From JAVDCA01 sp035293985 (GTDB lineage: Bacteria; Pseudomonadota; Alphaproteobacteria; Rhizobiales; Xanthobacteraceae), in assembly GCA_035293985.1 (NCBI GenBank), contig DATGLS010000004.1, positions 62,001-126,000 on the forward strand: 64,000 nucleotides of DNA. The letters are read 5' to 3'. The notes beneath the pieces are model-generated. The model searched no databases. It saw nothing but the letters and a program-made list of their open reading frames with translations, and was not told where the DNA came from. How positions within the stretch are numbered: the first letter of the stretch is position 1; each line of letters starts with the position of its first letter. Position numbers and translations under genes: made by a program. Of this stretch, positions 17,157-25,851 are shown in pieces.

Positions 17157-18959
17157 CTATTCGGCCGCCGCCGCATGGGCGAACTCGGTCGCCTGGCGCT
17201 CGAACAGATCGCGGTAGATGCCCCCGGCGCGCGCTGCGAGCGCCGCGTGGGTGCCCTGCTCGACGATCTCGCCGCGATCGAAAACCAGGATGCGGTCGAG
17301 GCTGCGCACCGTCGAAAGCCGGTGCGCGATCAAGATCGCGGTGCGCCCCTGCATCAGACGCACCATCGCGTCCTGGATCAAGGTCTCCGATTCCGAATCG
17401 AGGCTCGAGGTGGCCTCGTCCAGGATCAGCACGGGCGTGTCGGCCAGGAATGCTCGCGCCAGCGCCACGCGCTGGCGCTCGCCGCCCGACAGCTTGACGC
17501 CGCGCTCGCCGACCAGCGTGCCATAGCGCTTGGGCAGGCGCATGATGAAATCATGCGCATTGGCGAGCCGCGCGGCCTGCTCGATTTGCGCCATGCCGGC
17601 GCCCGGCCGGGCATAGGCGATGTTCTCGGCGAGCGAGCGGTGAAACAGGATCGGGTCCTGCTGCACGATCGCGATCTGGCTGCGCAGCGAGCGCTGCGTC
17701 GCCTGGGCGATGTCCTGGCCGTCGATCAGGATGCGCCCGTCGGTGACGTCGTAGAGCCGCTGGATGAGCTTCACGAACGTGGTCTTGCCGGAGCCGGAGC
17801 GGCCGACCAGCCCGACCCGCTCGCCGGCGCGGATGTCGACGCTGAGTCCGCGATAGAGCGGCGTCGCATGGCCGCCGTAGTGAAACGTCACGCGGTCGAA
17901 CACGATGCGCCCGCCCTTGATCTCGATCGCACGGGCATCCGCCGCATCGGCGATGCCGATCGGCTCGGCATGGATCGCGACGAGCTCCTCCATGTCGTTC
18001 ACCGAACGCTGCAAGTTGTTGATGTGCATGCCGATGTCGCGCAGATAGGCGTGGATGATGAAATAGCTCGTCAGCACATAGGTCACGTCGCCCGGCGAGG
18101 CGCGGCCCGCCATCCACAACAGCAGCGATCCGCCGATCACCGACGCGCGCAGGCATAGCAACGCGGTGAGCTGCGCCGCGGCCGCATAGGTGTAGCGCAG
18201 CCAGGTTCGCCGCACCCGCCGCCGCCACCCGCGCACGACGCCATCGAGCCGCGCGTCCTCGCGCGCCTCGGCGCCGAACGACTTGACCACGGCGTTGCAG
18301 GTGAGCGCGTCGGCGAGCGTGCCGCCCAACCGCGTATCCCAGGCGTTGGAGGCGCTCGCGGCCGGCGCGACATAGCGCGTCGACAGCGCCGCGGTCATCG
18401 CCACATAGACGAGCGCGCCCGCCCCGACCACGAGGCCGAGCGCGGCCCAGTGCAGCCCGAGCAGGATCATCGATCCGATCAGCACCAGCAACGACGGCAA
18501 CAGCGCCATCAGGATCGTGTCGTTGAGCAGATCGAGCGCCCACATGCCGCGCGTGATCTTGCGCACGGTCGAGCCGGCGAAGCTGTTGGCGTGCCAGTCG
18601 GTCGAGAAGCGCTGCACCCGCATGAAAGCGTCGCGCGCGACGTCGGCCATGATCCGCAGCGTGAACGGCACGATCGCGAAGAGCCCGGCCTGGCGTACGA
18701 TCAGCGACATCACGCCGAGGACGACGATCGCGCCGAATGCCCAAAAGGCATCGTGGCGCGCGGCGGCGTCGGCCGCGCCGCGCGTCAGCGCGTCGACCAG
18801 ATGGCCGGAGAACACCGGCATGAACAGGTCCGCGACCGTCGCCGCCAGCAGGCAGCCTGCCGTCGTGAGCGCCAGGATCGGCTGATTGAGCCAATGGCGA
18901 AAAACGAACGGAAGCACCGTGCGGATCGCAGCAGGTCGCTTGCGGGTCGGAGCGGTCAT
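17157..18959 (-). CDS. ABC transporter, fused permease and ATPase (exporter type)
   Basis: A 600-residue half-transporter. Residues about 25-320 form the six-helix type-1 exporter membrane domain and the rest is the nucleotide-binding domain. It has Walker A GRSGSGKTT, Q-loop QQDPILFH, signature LSGGERQRVALARAF, Walker B VLILDEATSSLDSESE and H-loop IAHRLST. All catalytic residues are present, so a homodimer should be active. Family members export lipids, peptides or drugs; no neighbour suggests the substrate. Confidence 0.9.
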   Translation of the reverse strand: MTAPTRKRPAAIRTVLPFVFRHWLNQPILALTTAGCLLAATVADLFMPVFSGHLVDALTRGAADAAARHDAFWAFGAIVVLGVMSLIVRQAGLFAIVPFTLRIMADVARDAFMRVQRFSTDWHANSFAGSTVRKITRGMWALDLLNDTILMALLPSLLVLIGSMILLGLHWAALGLVVGAGALVYVAMTAALSTRYVAPAASASNAWDTRLGGTLADALTCNAVVKSFGAEAREDARLDGVVRGWRRRVRRTWLRYTYAAAAQLTALLCLRASVIGGSLLLWMAGRASPGDVTYVLTSYFIIHAYLRDIGMHINNLQRSVNDMEELVAIHAEPIGIADAADARAIEIKGGRIVFDRVTFHYGGHATPLYRGLSVDIRAGERVGLVGRSGSGKTTFVKLIQRLYDVTDGRILIDGQDIAQATQRSLRSQIAIVQQDPILFHRSLAENIAYARPGAGMAQIEQAARLANAHDFIMRLPKRYGTLVGERGVKLSGGERQRVALARAFLADTPVLILDEATSSLDSESETLIQDAMVRLMQGRTAILIAHRLSTVRSLDRILVFDRGEIVEQGTHAALAARAGGIYRDLFERQATEFAHAAAAE

Positions 18960-19302
18960 ATCGTGATCCGGTCATGCTCAGCGCATGCGCCGGCTCCATG
19001 CGGGCGATGCGGGCCGGCCGCAGCCGGGCAACGCGCAACGCTTGAGAGATCAGTGAGTTACTTAGTGTTGGGCGTCGGGCCATCGGCCCGACCGTTGCGG
19101 TCGAAGGGCGCCGTCAAACGGCGCGAAAGGCATCCGGAAAAAGCTTCGGACGCGCAGGGGCGATCTGCGACATCGACGAATACATGCAGATCCTCCTGGT
19201 TCGAGCCACGACGGGCGTGCTCATAGCCCGCCCAGAGGGATTTTGCAATCGGCGGTTACCGTAAGACGGCAAACAAAGGCGCGTGGCACGTCCTCACCGC
19301 GT

Positions 19303-19420
19303 GGGCAAAATCGCCATGCAAATCGGCTTCGCCCGATTTGCGCAAGTATTAATGCCGGGCAAGCCCGCAATCGGTGCGCCTTCGGCCATCCGGTGAAGCC
19401 GCGTGACGGCGATTTTGCCC
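19303..19420. repeat. Intergenic inverted-repeat element
   Basis: A perfect 13-bp inverted repeat, GGGCAAAATCGCC and GGCGATTTTGCCC, bounds about 118 bp. Inside lies a second hairpin, GCAAATCGG with CCGATTTGC (19319-19342). A similar element occurs at 23378-23438. This type of repeat is common in intergenic DNA of Bradyrhizobium relatives. It lies at the 3' end of the molybdenum hydroxylase large-subunit gene. Confidence 0.75.
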
Positions 19421-19423
19421 GCC

Positions 19424-21706
19424 CTACGCGCGCTTTGCGTCGAGCGCGGCCCGCACCTTCGGCGGCGACATCGGCAGCTCGGTCAGCCGCGTGCCGACCG
19501 CGCGCTCGATCGCGTTGGCGATCGCCGCCATCGGCGGGCAGATGTTGACCTCGGCCGCCCCCTTGGCGCCGTAGGTATGGTTGGGGTTCGGCACCTCGAC
19601 CAGCACGGGCTCGATCATCGGCAGATCCGAGGCGACCGGGATGCGATAGTCGAGGAAGCCCGGGTTCTCCATCAGCCCTTTCGAATTGTAGATGTACTCC
19701 TCGTTGAGCGCCCAGCCGATGCCTTGGGTGACCCCGCCCTGGATCTGGCCCTCGACGTAGCTCGGATGAATGGCGCGGCCGATGTCCTGCGCGGCGACGA
19801 AGCGCAACACCGTCACCTTGCCGGTCTCGGGATCGACTTCCACGTCGACGAATTGGGTCGCGAAGCCAGGCGCGACCACATTCGGGTTCACCGAGCCGGC
19901 GGCGACGATCGGCCCGCCGGTGGTCGGGCTCTTGGCGGCGATCTCTTTCAGCGTCAGCGGCTTGAAGTCGCCCACATTGGTGCTGGCCGGCCGCGCGCAG
20001 CCGTCCTCCCACACCACCCCTTCCGGGTCGACGTTCCACATCTTGGCGGCGCGGACGCACAGCTCGGCGATGATCTTCTTGGTCGTGTCGACGACCGCTT
20101 GGCCGGTCGCGAAGGTGACGCGCGAGCCGCCGGTGACGTGGGTGTAGCCGACCGAGGCAGTGTCGGCGATGATCGGACGCACCAGCTCGTAGTCGATGCC
20201 CAGCGTCTCGGCCGCCATGATCGCCATCGAGGCGCGCGAGCCGCCGATGTCCGGGCTGCCGGTCGCCAGCACCACGGTGCCGTCGGCATTGACATGCACG
20301 GTCGCGCTCGACTCGCCGCCGCCGTTGAACCAGTAGCCCGACGCGACCCCGCGCCCCTGGTTCTTGCCGAGCGGCTTCTTGTAGTCCGGATGGTTGATGA
20401 GGGCTTCGATCGTGTCCTTGTAGCCGTCATGGCCGAGCTTGCCGCCCGAGAGCATCTGCGTGCCCTTCTTGGCGGCGTTCTTCAATCGAAGCTGCAGCGG
20501 GTCCATGCCGATCTTCTGCGCCAGCACGTCGAGCACGCTCTCGACCGCGAAGGCGCCCATCGGCGAGCCCGGGGCCCGATAGGCCGCGACCTTCGGCCGG
20601 TTGCTCACCACGTCGTAGCCGACCGCGCGCGCGTTCGGGATGTCGTAGGGCGCAAACGCGCACATGCAGGTGCTCATGAATGGCGAGCCCGGAAAGGCGC
20701 CGGCCTGCAGCTTGAACAGGCCCTCGGCGGCCGTGATGGTGCCGTCGCGCTTGACGCCGATCTTCACGGTCATCGACGAGCCCGAGGTCGGGCCGGTGGC
20801 GCGGAACACGTCCTCGCGGCTCATCACCACTTTCACCGGCGCGCCGCTCTTCTTCGCCAGCATGACGGCGACCGGCTCGACGTAAATGACGGTCTTGCCG
20901 CCGAAGGCGCCGCCGATCTCGGCCGGGTAGACCCGCAGGTCGCCGAGCTTCATGCCGAGCAGCTGTGCCGTATAGGCCCGCACGACGAAGTGCCCCTGGC
21001 TCGAGCTCCACAGCTCGGCCTGCCCGTCGGCGTCGCAGCGCGCCACGGTCCCTTGCGGCTCGATATAGGCCTGATGCACCGCCGCGGTCTTGAACGACAT
21101 CTCGACGACCTCGTCGGCCGCCGCGAAGCCCGCCGCGAGGTCGCCGAGGTTGTACTCGACCCGCTTGGAGATGTTGGACGGTTTTGGCGGCGGCGTGACG
21201 CCGCGGGTGATCAGGTCGTCGAACAAGAGCGGCGCGTCCGGCTTCATCGCCTCGTCGACGTCGATCACGTGCGGCAGCACCTCGTAGTCGACCGCAATCA
21301 GCGCCAGCGCCTGATCGGCGACCGATTTGCTGATGGCCGCGACCGCGGCGACCGGATGGCCTTCATACAGCACCTTCTCGCGCGCCATGATGTTGCGCGT
21401 CATGTGCCAGAAATTCTGCGCAACGCGCTCGGGGCCGACATATTCGAACTTCTGCTCAGGAAAATCAGCCGAGGTCACCACCGCCTTCACGCCGGGCAGC
21501 GCCGCCGCCTTGGAGACGTCGATCGAACGGATGCGCGCATGGGCATGCGGCGAGCGCAGGATGCGGCCGACCAGCATGCCCGGCATGGTGAAGTCGGAGC
21601 CGTAGAGCGCGCGGCCCGTCACCTTCGGCACGCCGTCCGGCCGGATCGGCCGGGTGCCGACCCATTTGAACTGCGCTTCCGTCGACTTGGTGGGGATGTC
21701 CTGCAT
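19424..21706 (-). CDS. Molybdenum hydroxylase, large (molybdopterin-binding) subunit of the xanthine dehydrogenase family
   Basis: A 760-residue catalytic subunit; start MQDIPTKSTEAQ at ATG 21706. The N-terminal Ald_Xan_dh_C domain (GRALYGSDFTMPGMLVGRIL) precedes the molybdopterin-binding part with GGAFGGKT and VAAYRAPGSP. The AYRAPG loop differs from the AYRCSFR loop of true form I CO dehydrogenases, so CO oxidation is unlikely. Near the C terminus YGAKGAAEVN holds the probable catalytic Glu. Such enzymes hydroxylate purines, N-heterocycles, aldehydes or aromatic acyl-CoAs. The FAD and iron-sulfur subunits are encoded divergently at 22000-23351. Confidence 0.85.
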   Translation of the reverse strand: MQDIPTKSTEAQFKWVGTRPIRPDGVPKVTGRALYGSDFTMPGMLVGRILRSPHAHARIRSIDVSKAAALPGVKAVVTSADFPEQKFEYVGPERVAQNFWHMTRNIMAREKVLYEGHPVAAVAAISKSVADQALALIAVDYEVLPHVIDVDEAMKPDAPLLFDDLITRGVTPPPKPSNISKRVEYNLGDLAAGFAAADEVVEMSFKTAAVHQAYIEPQGTVARCDADGQAELWSSSQGHFVVRAYTAQLLGMKLGDLRVYPAEIGGAFGGKTVIYVEPVAVMLAKKSGAPVKVVMSREDVFRATGPTSGSSMTVKIGVKRDGTITAAEGLFKLQAGAFPGSPFMSTCMCAFAPYDIPNARAVGYDVVSNRPKVAAYRAPGSPMGAFAVESVLDVLAQKIGMDPLQLRLKNAAKKGTQMLSGGKLGHDGYKDTIEALINHPDYKKPLGKNQGRGVASGYWFNGGGESSATVHVNADGTVVLATGSPDIGGSRASMAIMAAETLGIDYELVRPIIADTASVGYTHVTGGSRVTFATGQAVVDTTKKIIAELCVRAAKMWNVDPEGVVWEDGCARPASTNVGDFKPLTLKEIAAKSPTTGGPIVAAGSVNPNVVAPGFATQFVDVEVDPETGKVTVLRFVAAQDIGRAIHPSYVEGQIQGGVTQGIGWALNEEYIYNSKGLMENPGFLDYRIPVASDLPMIEPVLVEVPNPNHTYGAKGAAEVNICPPMAAIANAIERAVGTRLTELPMSPPKVRAALDAKRA

Positions 21707-21999
21707 GGCGCGCCTCGCCTGGATCGTGAGGGTGTGCAGGGTCGCGCGGTTGTGCGGCAAATGCAAGCGGCCACACGCGAGCCGCCCGCGCTCCCTCTCC
21801 CCGCAAGATCGTCGCAAGAGCGTCGCCAGGACGGGAGAGGGAGCGCCGGCACCTTGCCAGAATTACACGCATCAACCCCGTTTCCGTTTCCCGCAAACAT
21901 GGGGTAGCGTTACGCCCTCGTCTTTGGATTTTGTCCAAATCCACAAAACGGCGAACGGGGTGCCGCTTCGCCGACATGCGTCAGGGAGGAGTCCCGCCC
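21707..21999. promoter_or_regulatory. Divergent promoter region of the molybdenum hydroxylase genes
   Basis: This 293-bp gap separates the large-subunit gene (minus) from the FAD and iron-sulfur genes (plus) and must hold promoters for both. The plus-proximal 90 bp is AT-richer. It contains the 7-bp inverted repeat described at 21925-21943. Confidence 0.6.
21925..21943. promoter_or_regulatory. Operator-like inverted repeat TGGATTT-N5-AAATCCA
   Basis: A perfect 7-bp palindrome with a 5-bp spacer, 57 bp before the FAD-subunit start and in the shared divergent promoter region. The spacing and symmetry suit a dimeric repressor or activator. The regulator is not identified. Confidence 0.45.
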
Positions 22000-22863
22000 A
22001 TGCTCGCCTATACCGCCCCCTGGACGGTCGATGAGGCCGTCCGCGCGCTCGCCGGAGCCCACGGCGTCGCAAAAGTCCTGTCCGGCGGGACCGATCTCTT
22101 GGTTCAGTTGCGCTCCGGCCGGGTCAAGCCGGACCTGATCGTCGACATCAAGAAAATCCCCGACATGGCCGGCATTCGCCAGCATGACGGCGGGTTCGTC
22201 ATCGGCGCCGCCACCTCCGGCGCCGAGATCGGCGAGTGCGAAGCGCTGCGGCAGGCTTGGCCCGGGATCGTCGAGGCCGCGAACCTGATCGGCTCGACCC
22301 AGGTGCAGGGACGCGCGACGCTCGCCGGCAACCTGTGCAACGCATCGCCGGCGGCCGACAGCGTGCCGGCGATGATCGCGGCGCGCGCGACCTGCGTGAT
22401 CGCGGGCGGCAACGGAAAGCGCGAGGTGCCGGTCGAGAGCATCGTCACCGGTCCTGGCCGCACCTCGCTCGCGCGCGACGAGTTCATCGTCGCTTTTCAC
22501 CTACCGAAACGCCCGCCCCGTTCTGCCGACGCCTATCTGCGCTTCATCCCGCGCACCGAGATGGACATCGCGGTGGTCGGCGCCGGCGTCAATGTGACGC
22601 TTGACGCGGCCGGCGTGTGCACCGACGCCCGCGTCGTGCTCGGTGCCGTGGCGCCGACCGCCGTCGTGGTCGCGGATGCCGCAACCGCGCTGGTCGGCCA
22701 CAAGCTCGACGATGCCGCGCTCGACGCGCTCGACGAAGCGGCGCGCGCCGCCTGCAAGCCGATCGATGACAAGCGTGGCACCATCGACTATCGCATCAAG
22801 GTCGCGGGCGTGATGGCGCGCCGGACGGCGGCGATCGCGTTCGAGCGTGCGGCAAGAGCCTGA
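22000..22863 (+). CDS. Molybdenum hydroxylase, FAD-binding (medium) subunit
   Basis: A 287-residue subunit of the CoxM/XDH-medium type. ATG 22000 has AGGGAGGAG about eight bases upstream. The FAD motifs VLSGGTDLLVQLRSG (about residues 25-40) and TLAGNLCNASPAAD are intact. The C-terminal CO_deh_flav_C domain runs to GVMARRTAAIAFERA. It passes electrons from the iron-sulfur clusters to FAD and an acceptor. It lies 11 bp before the iron-sulfur subunit gene, in one operon. Confidence 0.9.
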   Translation: MLAYTAPWTVDEAVRALAGAHGVAKVLSGGTDLLVQLRSGRVKPDLIVDIKKIPDMAGIRQHDGGFVIGAATSGAEIGECEALRQAWPGIVEAANLIGSTQVQGRATLAGNLCNASPAADSVPAMIAARATCVIAGGNGKREVPVESIVTGPGRTSLARDEFIVAFHLPKRPPRSADAYLRFIPRTEMDIAVVGAGVNVTLDAAGVCTDARVVLGAVAPTAVVVADAATALVGHKLDDAALDALDEAARAACKPIDDKRGTIDYRIKVAGVMARRTAAIAFERAARA

Positions 22864-22874
22864 GGAAAGCGTCA

Positions 22875-23351
22875 ATGAGCAAGCATCACGTATCGACGAC
22901 CATCAACGGCGAGCCGACCGAGTTTCTGTGCGAGCCGCAGCTCACGCTGCTCGATGTCCTGCGCGACGAGCTGCGCCTCACCGGCAGCAAGGAAGGTTGC
23001 AGCTCGGGCGACTGCGGCGCCTGCAGCGTGACCATCGATGGACGCCTCGTCTGCTCCTGCCTGATGCTCGCGGTCGAGGCCGAGGGCCGCAAGATCGAGA
23101 CCATCGAGGGCATGGCCAACGGGCAGGAGCTGCATCCGCTGCAGCAGAAATTCCTCGAGCATGCGGCGCTGCAATGCGGCTTCTGCACGCCCGGCGTCCT
23201 GGTTGCCGCCAAGGCGCTGCTCGAGCGCAACCCCGATCCGACCGAGACCGAGACGCGCTACTGGCTCGCCGGCAACCTCTGTCGCTGCACCGGCTACGAC
23301 AAGATCATCCGCGCCGTGCTCGATGCCGCCGCGGAGATGCGCGGCGCGTGA
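22875..23351 (+). CDS. Molybdenum hydroxylase, [2Fe-2S] (small) subunit
   Basis: A 158-residue subunit carrying both clusters. The plant-type ferredoxin site is GCSSGDCGACSVTIDGRLVC; the second helical cluster uses CGFCTPG and CRCTGY. Length is normal. It transfers electrons from the molybdenum centre of the large subunit to the FAD subunit. Confidence 0.93.
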   Translation: MSKHHVSTTINGEPTEFLCEPQLTLLDVLRDELRLTGSKEGCSSGDCGACSVTIDGRLVCSCLMLAVEAEGRKIETIEGMANGQELHPLQQKFLEHAALQCGFCTPGVLVAAKALLERNPDPTETETRYWLAGNLCRCTGYDKIIRAVLDAAAEMRGA

Positions 23352-23377
23352 CCGGCGAAAACAGCACTTCATAGGGT

Positions 23378-23438
23378 GGGCAAAATCGCGTGGCAATTCG
23401 GTCCCGCGTGGGCGACCGCGAGAGTAGCGATTTTGCCC
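23378..23438. repeat. Intergenic inverted-repeat element (second copy)
   Basis: GGGCAAAATCGC and GCGATTTTGCCC form a perfect 12-bp inverted repeat just after the iron-sulfur gene. Outer flanks TAGGGTGGGC (23372) and GCCCGTCCTA (23461) also nearly pair. It belongs to the same family as the element at 19303-19420. Confidence 0.75.
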
Positions 23439-23491
23439 GCGCGGGACCTCGGGCGCGGTTGCCCGTCCTACGGCGTCCAAGGTCGAGTTGA

Positions 23492-24808
23492 ATGAACGAG
23501 TCCATCACCGCCCTCCCCGATCAGGATTCCGAATTCGCCCGCAACCTGCTGGCGCGGGTCGGCTGGCGCTGCGTGCCCGTCCTGCTGATCGCCTACGTCA
23601 CGGCCTACATCGATCGCGTCAATGTCGGGTTCGCGGCGATCACCGCCACCAAGGATCTCGGCATGTCGCCCGAGGTGTTCGGCTTCGGCGCCGGGCTCTT
23701 CTTCGTCGCCTACCTGCTGTTCGAGACGCCCAGCAACTACTTGATGGAGCGGATCGGCGCGCGCATCTGGCTCGGCCGCATCATGATCTGCTGCGGCCTC
23801 GTCGCCGCCGCCATGGTGTTCGTGAACAGCGCGACCTGGTTCTACGTCGCCCGCTTCGTTCTCGGCGCGGTCGAGGCCGGCCTGTTTCCCGGCGTCATGC
23901 TCTACCTCACGTACTGGTTCCCCAAGCGCTACCGCGCCCGCTACGTCAGCATGTTCGCGATCGGCATCCCGCTCGCGAGCGTCGTCGGCGCGCCGATCTC
24001 CGGGCTGCTGCTCGGCCTCGACGGCGTGCTCGGCTTCAAGGGCTGGCAGTGGCTCTACATCCTGGAGGCAATTCCCGCACTGATCATCGGCGTGCTCATT
24101 TGGGCCATGCTGACCGATACGCCCGAGCAGGCCCGATGGCTCGAACCCGAGGAGCGCGACTTCATCCGGCGCACGCTCGAGCGCGAGAAGGCCGAGCACC
24201 CCGACACGGCACCGAAGCTGAACCTGCTGCAGTCGCTGCGCCTGCTGCTCGACCGGCGCGTGATCATTCTGTCGATCGTCTTCTTCGGCACCGGCCTGCC
24301 GAGCTACGGCCTCGCGCTGTGGCTGCCGCAGATCGTCAAGAGCTTCGGCCTCACCAATGTCGTCACCGGCTTCGTCAGCGCCATCCCGTTCCTGTGCGGC
24401 GCCATCGCCATGGTCTATTGGGCACGGCGCTCGGATGCGGCGCGCGAGCGCATCTGGCACACCGCGATCGCCGGCATCGTCGCCGCCGCCGGCATGACGG
24501 CCTGCTATTGGATCGCGTCGCCGGTGATCACGATGATTGCGCTGTCGGTCTCCGCGATCGGCACATTCGGCATCAAGGGCCCGTTCCTGTCGGCGATCAG
24601 CGAAAGCTTTTCCGACAAGACGGCGGCCGTCGGCATCGCCATGGTGGTGTCGATCGGCAATCTCTCGGGGTTCGCGGCGCCGTGGATGATCGGCGCGATC
24701 AAGCAGCACACCGGCGCCTTCCCGCCCGCCCTGCTGGCGGTCGGCATCTGCACCTTCGTCGGCGCGCTCGCCATCTTTCTGCACCAGCGGCCCGAGCCGA
24801 CCCGCTAA
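23492..24808 (+). CDS. MFS transporter of the anion:cation symporter (ACS) type
   Basis: A 438-residue, 12-helix permease. Helix 1 ends AYIDRVNVGFAA, the ACS-family signature also seen in tartrate, phthalate and glucarate transporters. The central loop separates two six-helix halves. It takes up organic anions with protons. It lies between the molybdenum hydroxylase subunits and an amidohydrolase on the same strand, suggesting it imports their substrate. Confidence 0.88.
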   Translation: MNESITALPDQDSEFARNLLARVGWRCVPVLLIAYVTAYIDRVNVGFAAITATKDLGMSPEVFGFGAGLFFVAYLLFETPSNYLMERIGARIWLGRIMICCGLVAAAMVFVNSATWFYVARFVLGAVEAGLFPGVMLYLTYWFPKRYRARYVSMFAIGIPLASVVGAPISGLLLGLDGVLGFKGWQWLYILEAIPALIIGVLIWAMLTDTPEQARWLEPEERDFIRRTLEREKAEHPDTAPKLNLLQSLRLLLDRRVIILSIVFFGTGLPSYGLALWLPQIVKSFGLTNVVTGFVSAIPFLCGAIAMVYWARRSDAARERIWHTAIAGIVAAAGMTACYWIASPVITMIALSVSAIGTFGIKGPFLSAISESFSDKTAAVGIAMVVSIGNLSGFAAPWMIGAIKQHTGAFPPALLAVGICTFVGALAIFLHQRPEPTR

Positions 24809-24828
24809 CCACGTAAAGTACCATCCCG

Positions 24829-25635
24829 ATGCCAGACACCGCCCTCGTCGACTGCCACTTTCACCTGTTCGACAGGACGCTGCCGTTCGTCGATCGTCCA
24901 AGGCATACGCCCGACTACGACTTCACCGCCGAGCAGGTGCTGGCGACCTTCGACCGCTACGGCGTGGCCTATGGCGTGATCGCCGGCGCGAGCCTCTACG
25001 GCACCTACCACGACCACGTCATCCGGGCGACGCGCAAGCACAAGCGGCTGCGCGCGACCGTCATCGCCGATCCGGCGCTCGATCTCTACACCATGGAGAA
25101 GATGGCGGCCGACGGCATCATCGGCCTGCGGCTGGTGTGGATCGCGCTCAGCGATGATCGCCTGCCCGACATTACCTCTTACGAATGGAAGCGCCTGCTG
25201 CGCCGCGTGCGCGACCTCGACTGGCACGTCCACCTGCACGTCGGCCGCGAGCGCCTGCCGGCGATCATGCCGACCGTCGAGGCATCGGGAGCGAAGGTGG
25301 TGCTCGATCACTTCGGCTACCCCGACCCGAAGCTCGGCCTCGCCTGCCCGACCTTCCAGACGGTGCTGCGCGCCGTCGGCAACGGCCGCACCTGGGTCAA
25401 GCTCTCCGCCGGCTACCGCATGGGCGGCGCCGCGGCATTGGTGCCGTTCGCGAACAAGCTGCTCGAGGTCGCCGGTCCGCAACGCCTGGTATGGGGCAGC
25501 GACGCCCCGTTCGCCTCGTTCGAGGACCAGGTGACCTACCAGCAGACGCTCGACGATCTCGCGACCTGGGTGCCCGACCCGGCGACGCGGCGCGAGATCG
25601 GCAGCGTCACGCCCCTGAAGCTGTATTTCAGCTAG
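24829..25635 (+). CDS. Amidohydrolase family protein (TIM barrel, 2-pyrone-4,6-dicarboxylate hydrolase-like)
   Basis: A 268-residue enzyme. The N-terminal DCHFHLFD (His10, His12) starts the metal site; HLHVGR, LDHFGYPDP and WGSDAPF (catalytic Asp) follow in the order of the amidohydrolase 2 family. Members hydrolyse lactones or decarboxylate aromatic acids. It starts 20 bp after the ACS transporter, so the two are probably co-transcribed, as expected in an aromatic or heterocycle catabolic operon. Confidence 0.85.
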   Translation: MPDTALVDCHFHLFDRTLPFVDRPRHTPDYDFTAEQVLATFDRYGVAYGVIAGASLYGTYHDHVIRATRKHKRLRATVIADPALDLYTMEKMAADGIIGLRLVWIALSDDRLPDITSYEWKRLLRRVRDLDWHVHLHVGRERLPAIMPTVEASGAKVVLDHFGYPDPKLGLACPTFQTVLRAVGNGRTWVKLSAGYRMGGAAALVPFANKLLEVAGPQRLVWGSDAPFASFEDQVTYQQTLDDLATWVPDPATRREIGSVTPLKLYFS

Positions 25636-25689
25636 CCCGGACCATGGCGGGATACAACGAGTCCGCGACGGCGAGGGCGCGGTCGATCC

Positions 25690-25800
25690 TCCAGCCACGA
25701 CCGACGCGGCGCTCGTTTTCATCGGTCGCATCCACACGCCGTGGACCGACCGGCTGAAGACCGCGCCAGGGCCCGCCGACGGGCCCACCTCCGCATCGCC
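25690..25800 (+). pseudogene. Remnant of a trmO-like (TsaA-domain) methyltransferase gene
   Basis: One frame reads DAALVFIGRIHTPWTDRLK, the N-terminal strand of TrmO/YaeB-type tRNA methyltransferases. The expected continuation, PRQG, ADGPTCRI, can be found only by changing frame more than once, so several small indels have accumulated. The rest of the gene is missing. It lies between the amidohydrolase and the LysR gene. Confidence 0.5.
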
Positions 25801-25851
25801 CCGCGCCAGCCGGGCGACGGCGAGGTGACCCGCGAACCGTAAGCGCACGTC

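Noticed and set aside
19403..21907. Long plus-strand open frame of 834 codons
   Set aside because: It is antisense to the molybdenum hydroxylase large subunit. The composition is Arg/His/Asp-rich with no domain, as expected of shadow frames in GC-rich DNA.
19424..23351. Form I CO dehydrogenase (coxMSL)
   Set aside because: The large-subunit loop is AYRAPG, not the AYRCSFR type, and the gene order is divergent, so a general molybdenum hydroxylase is the safer call.
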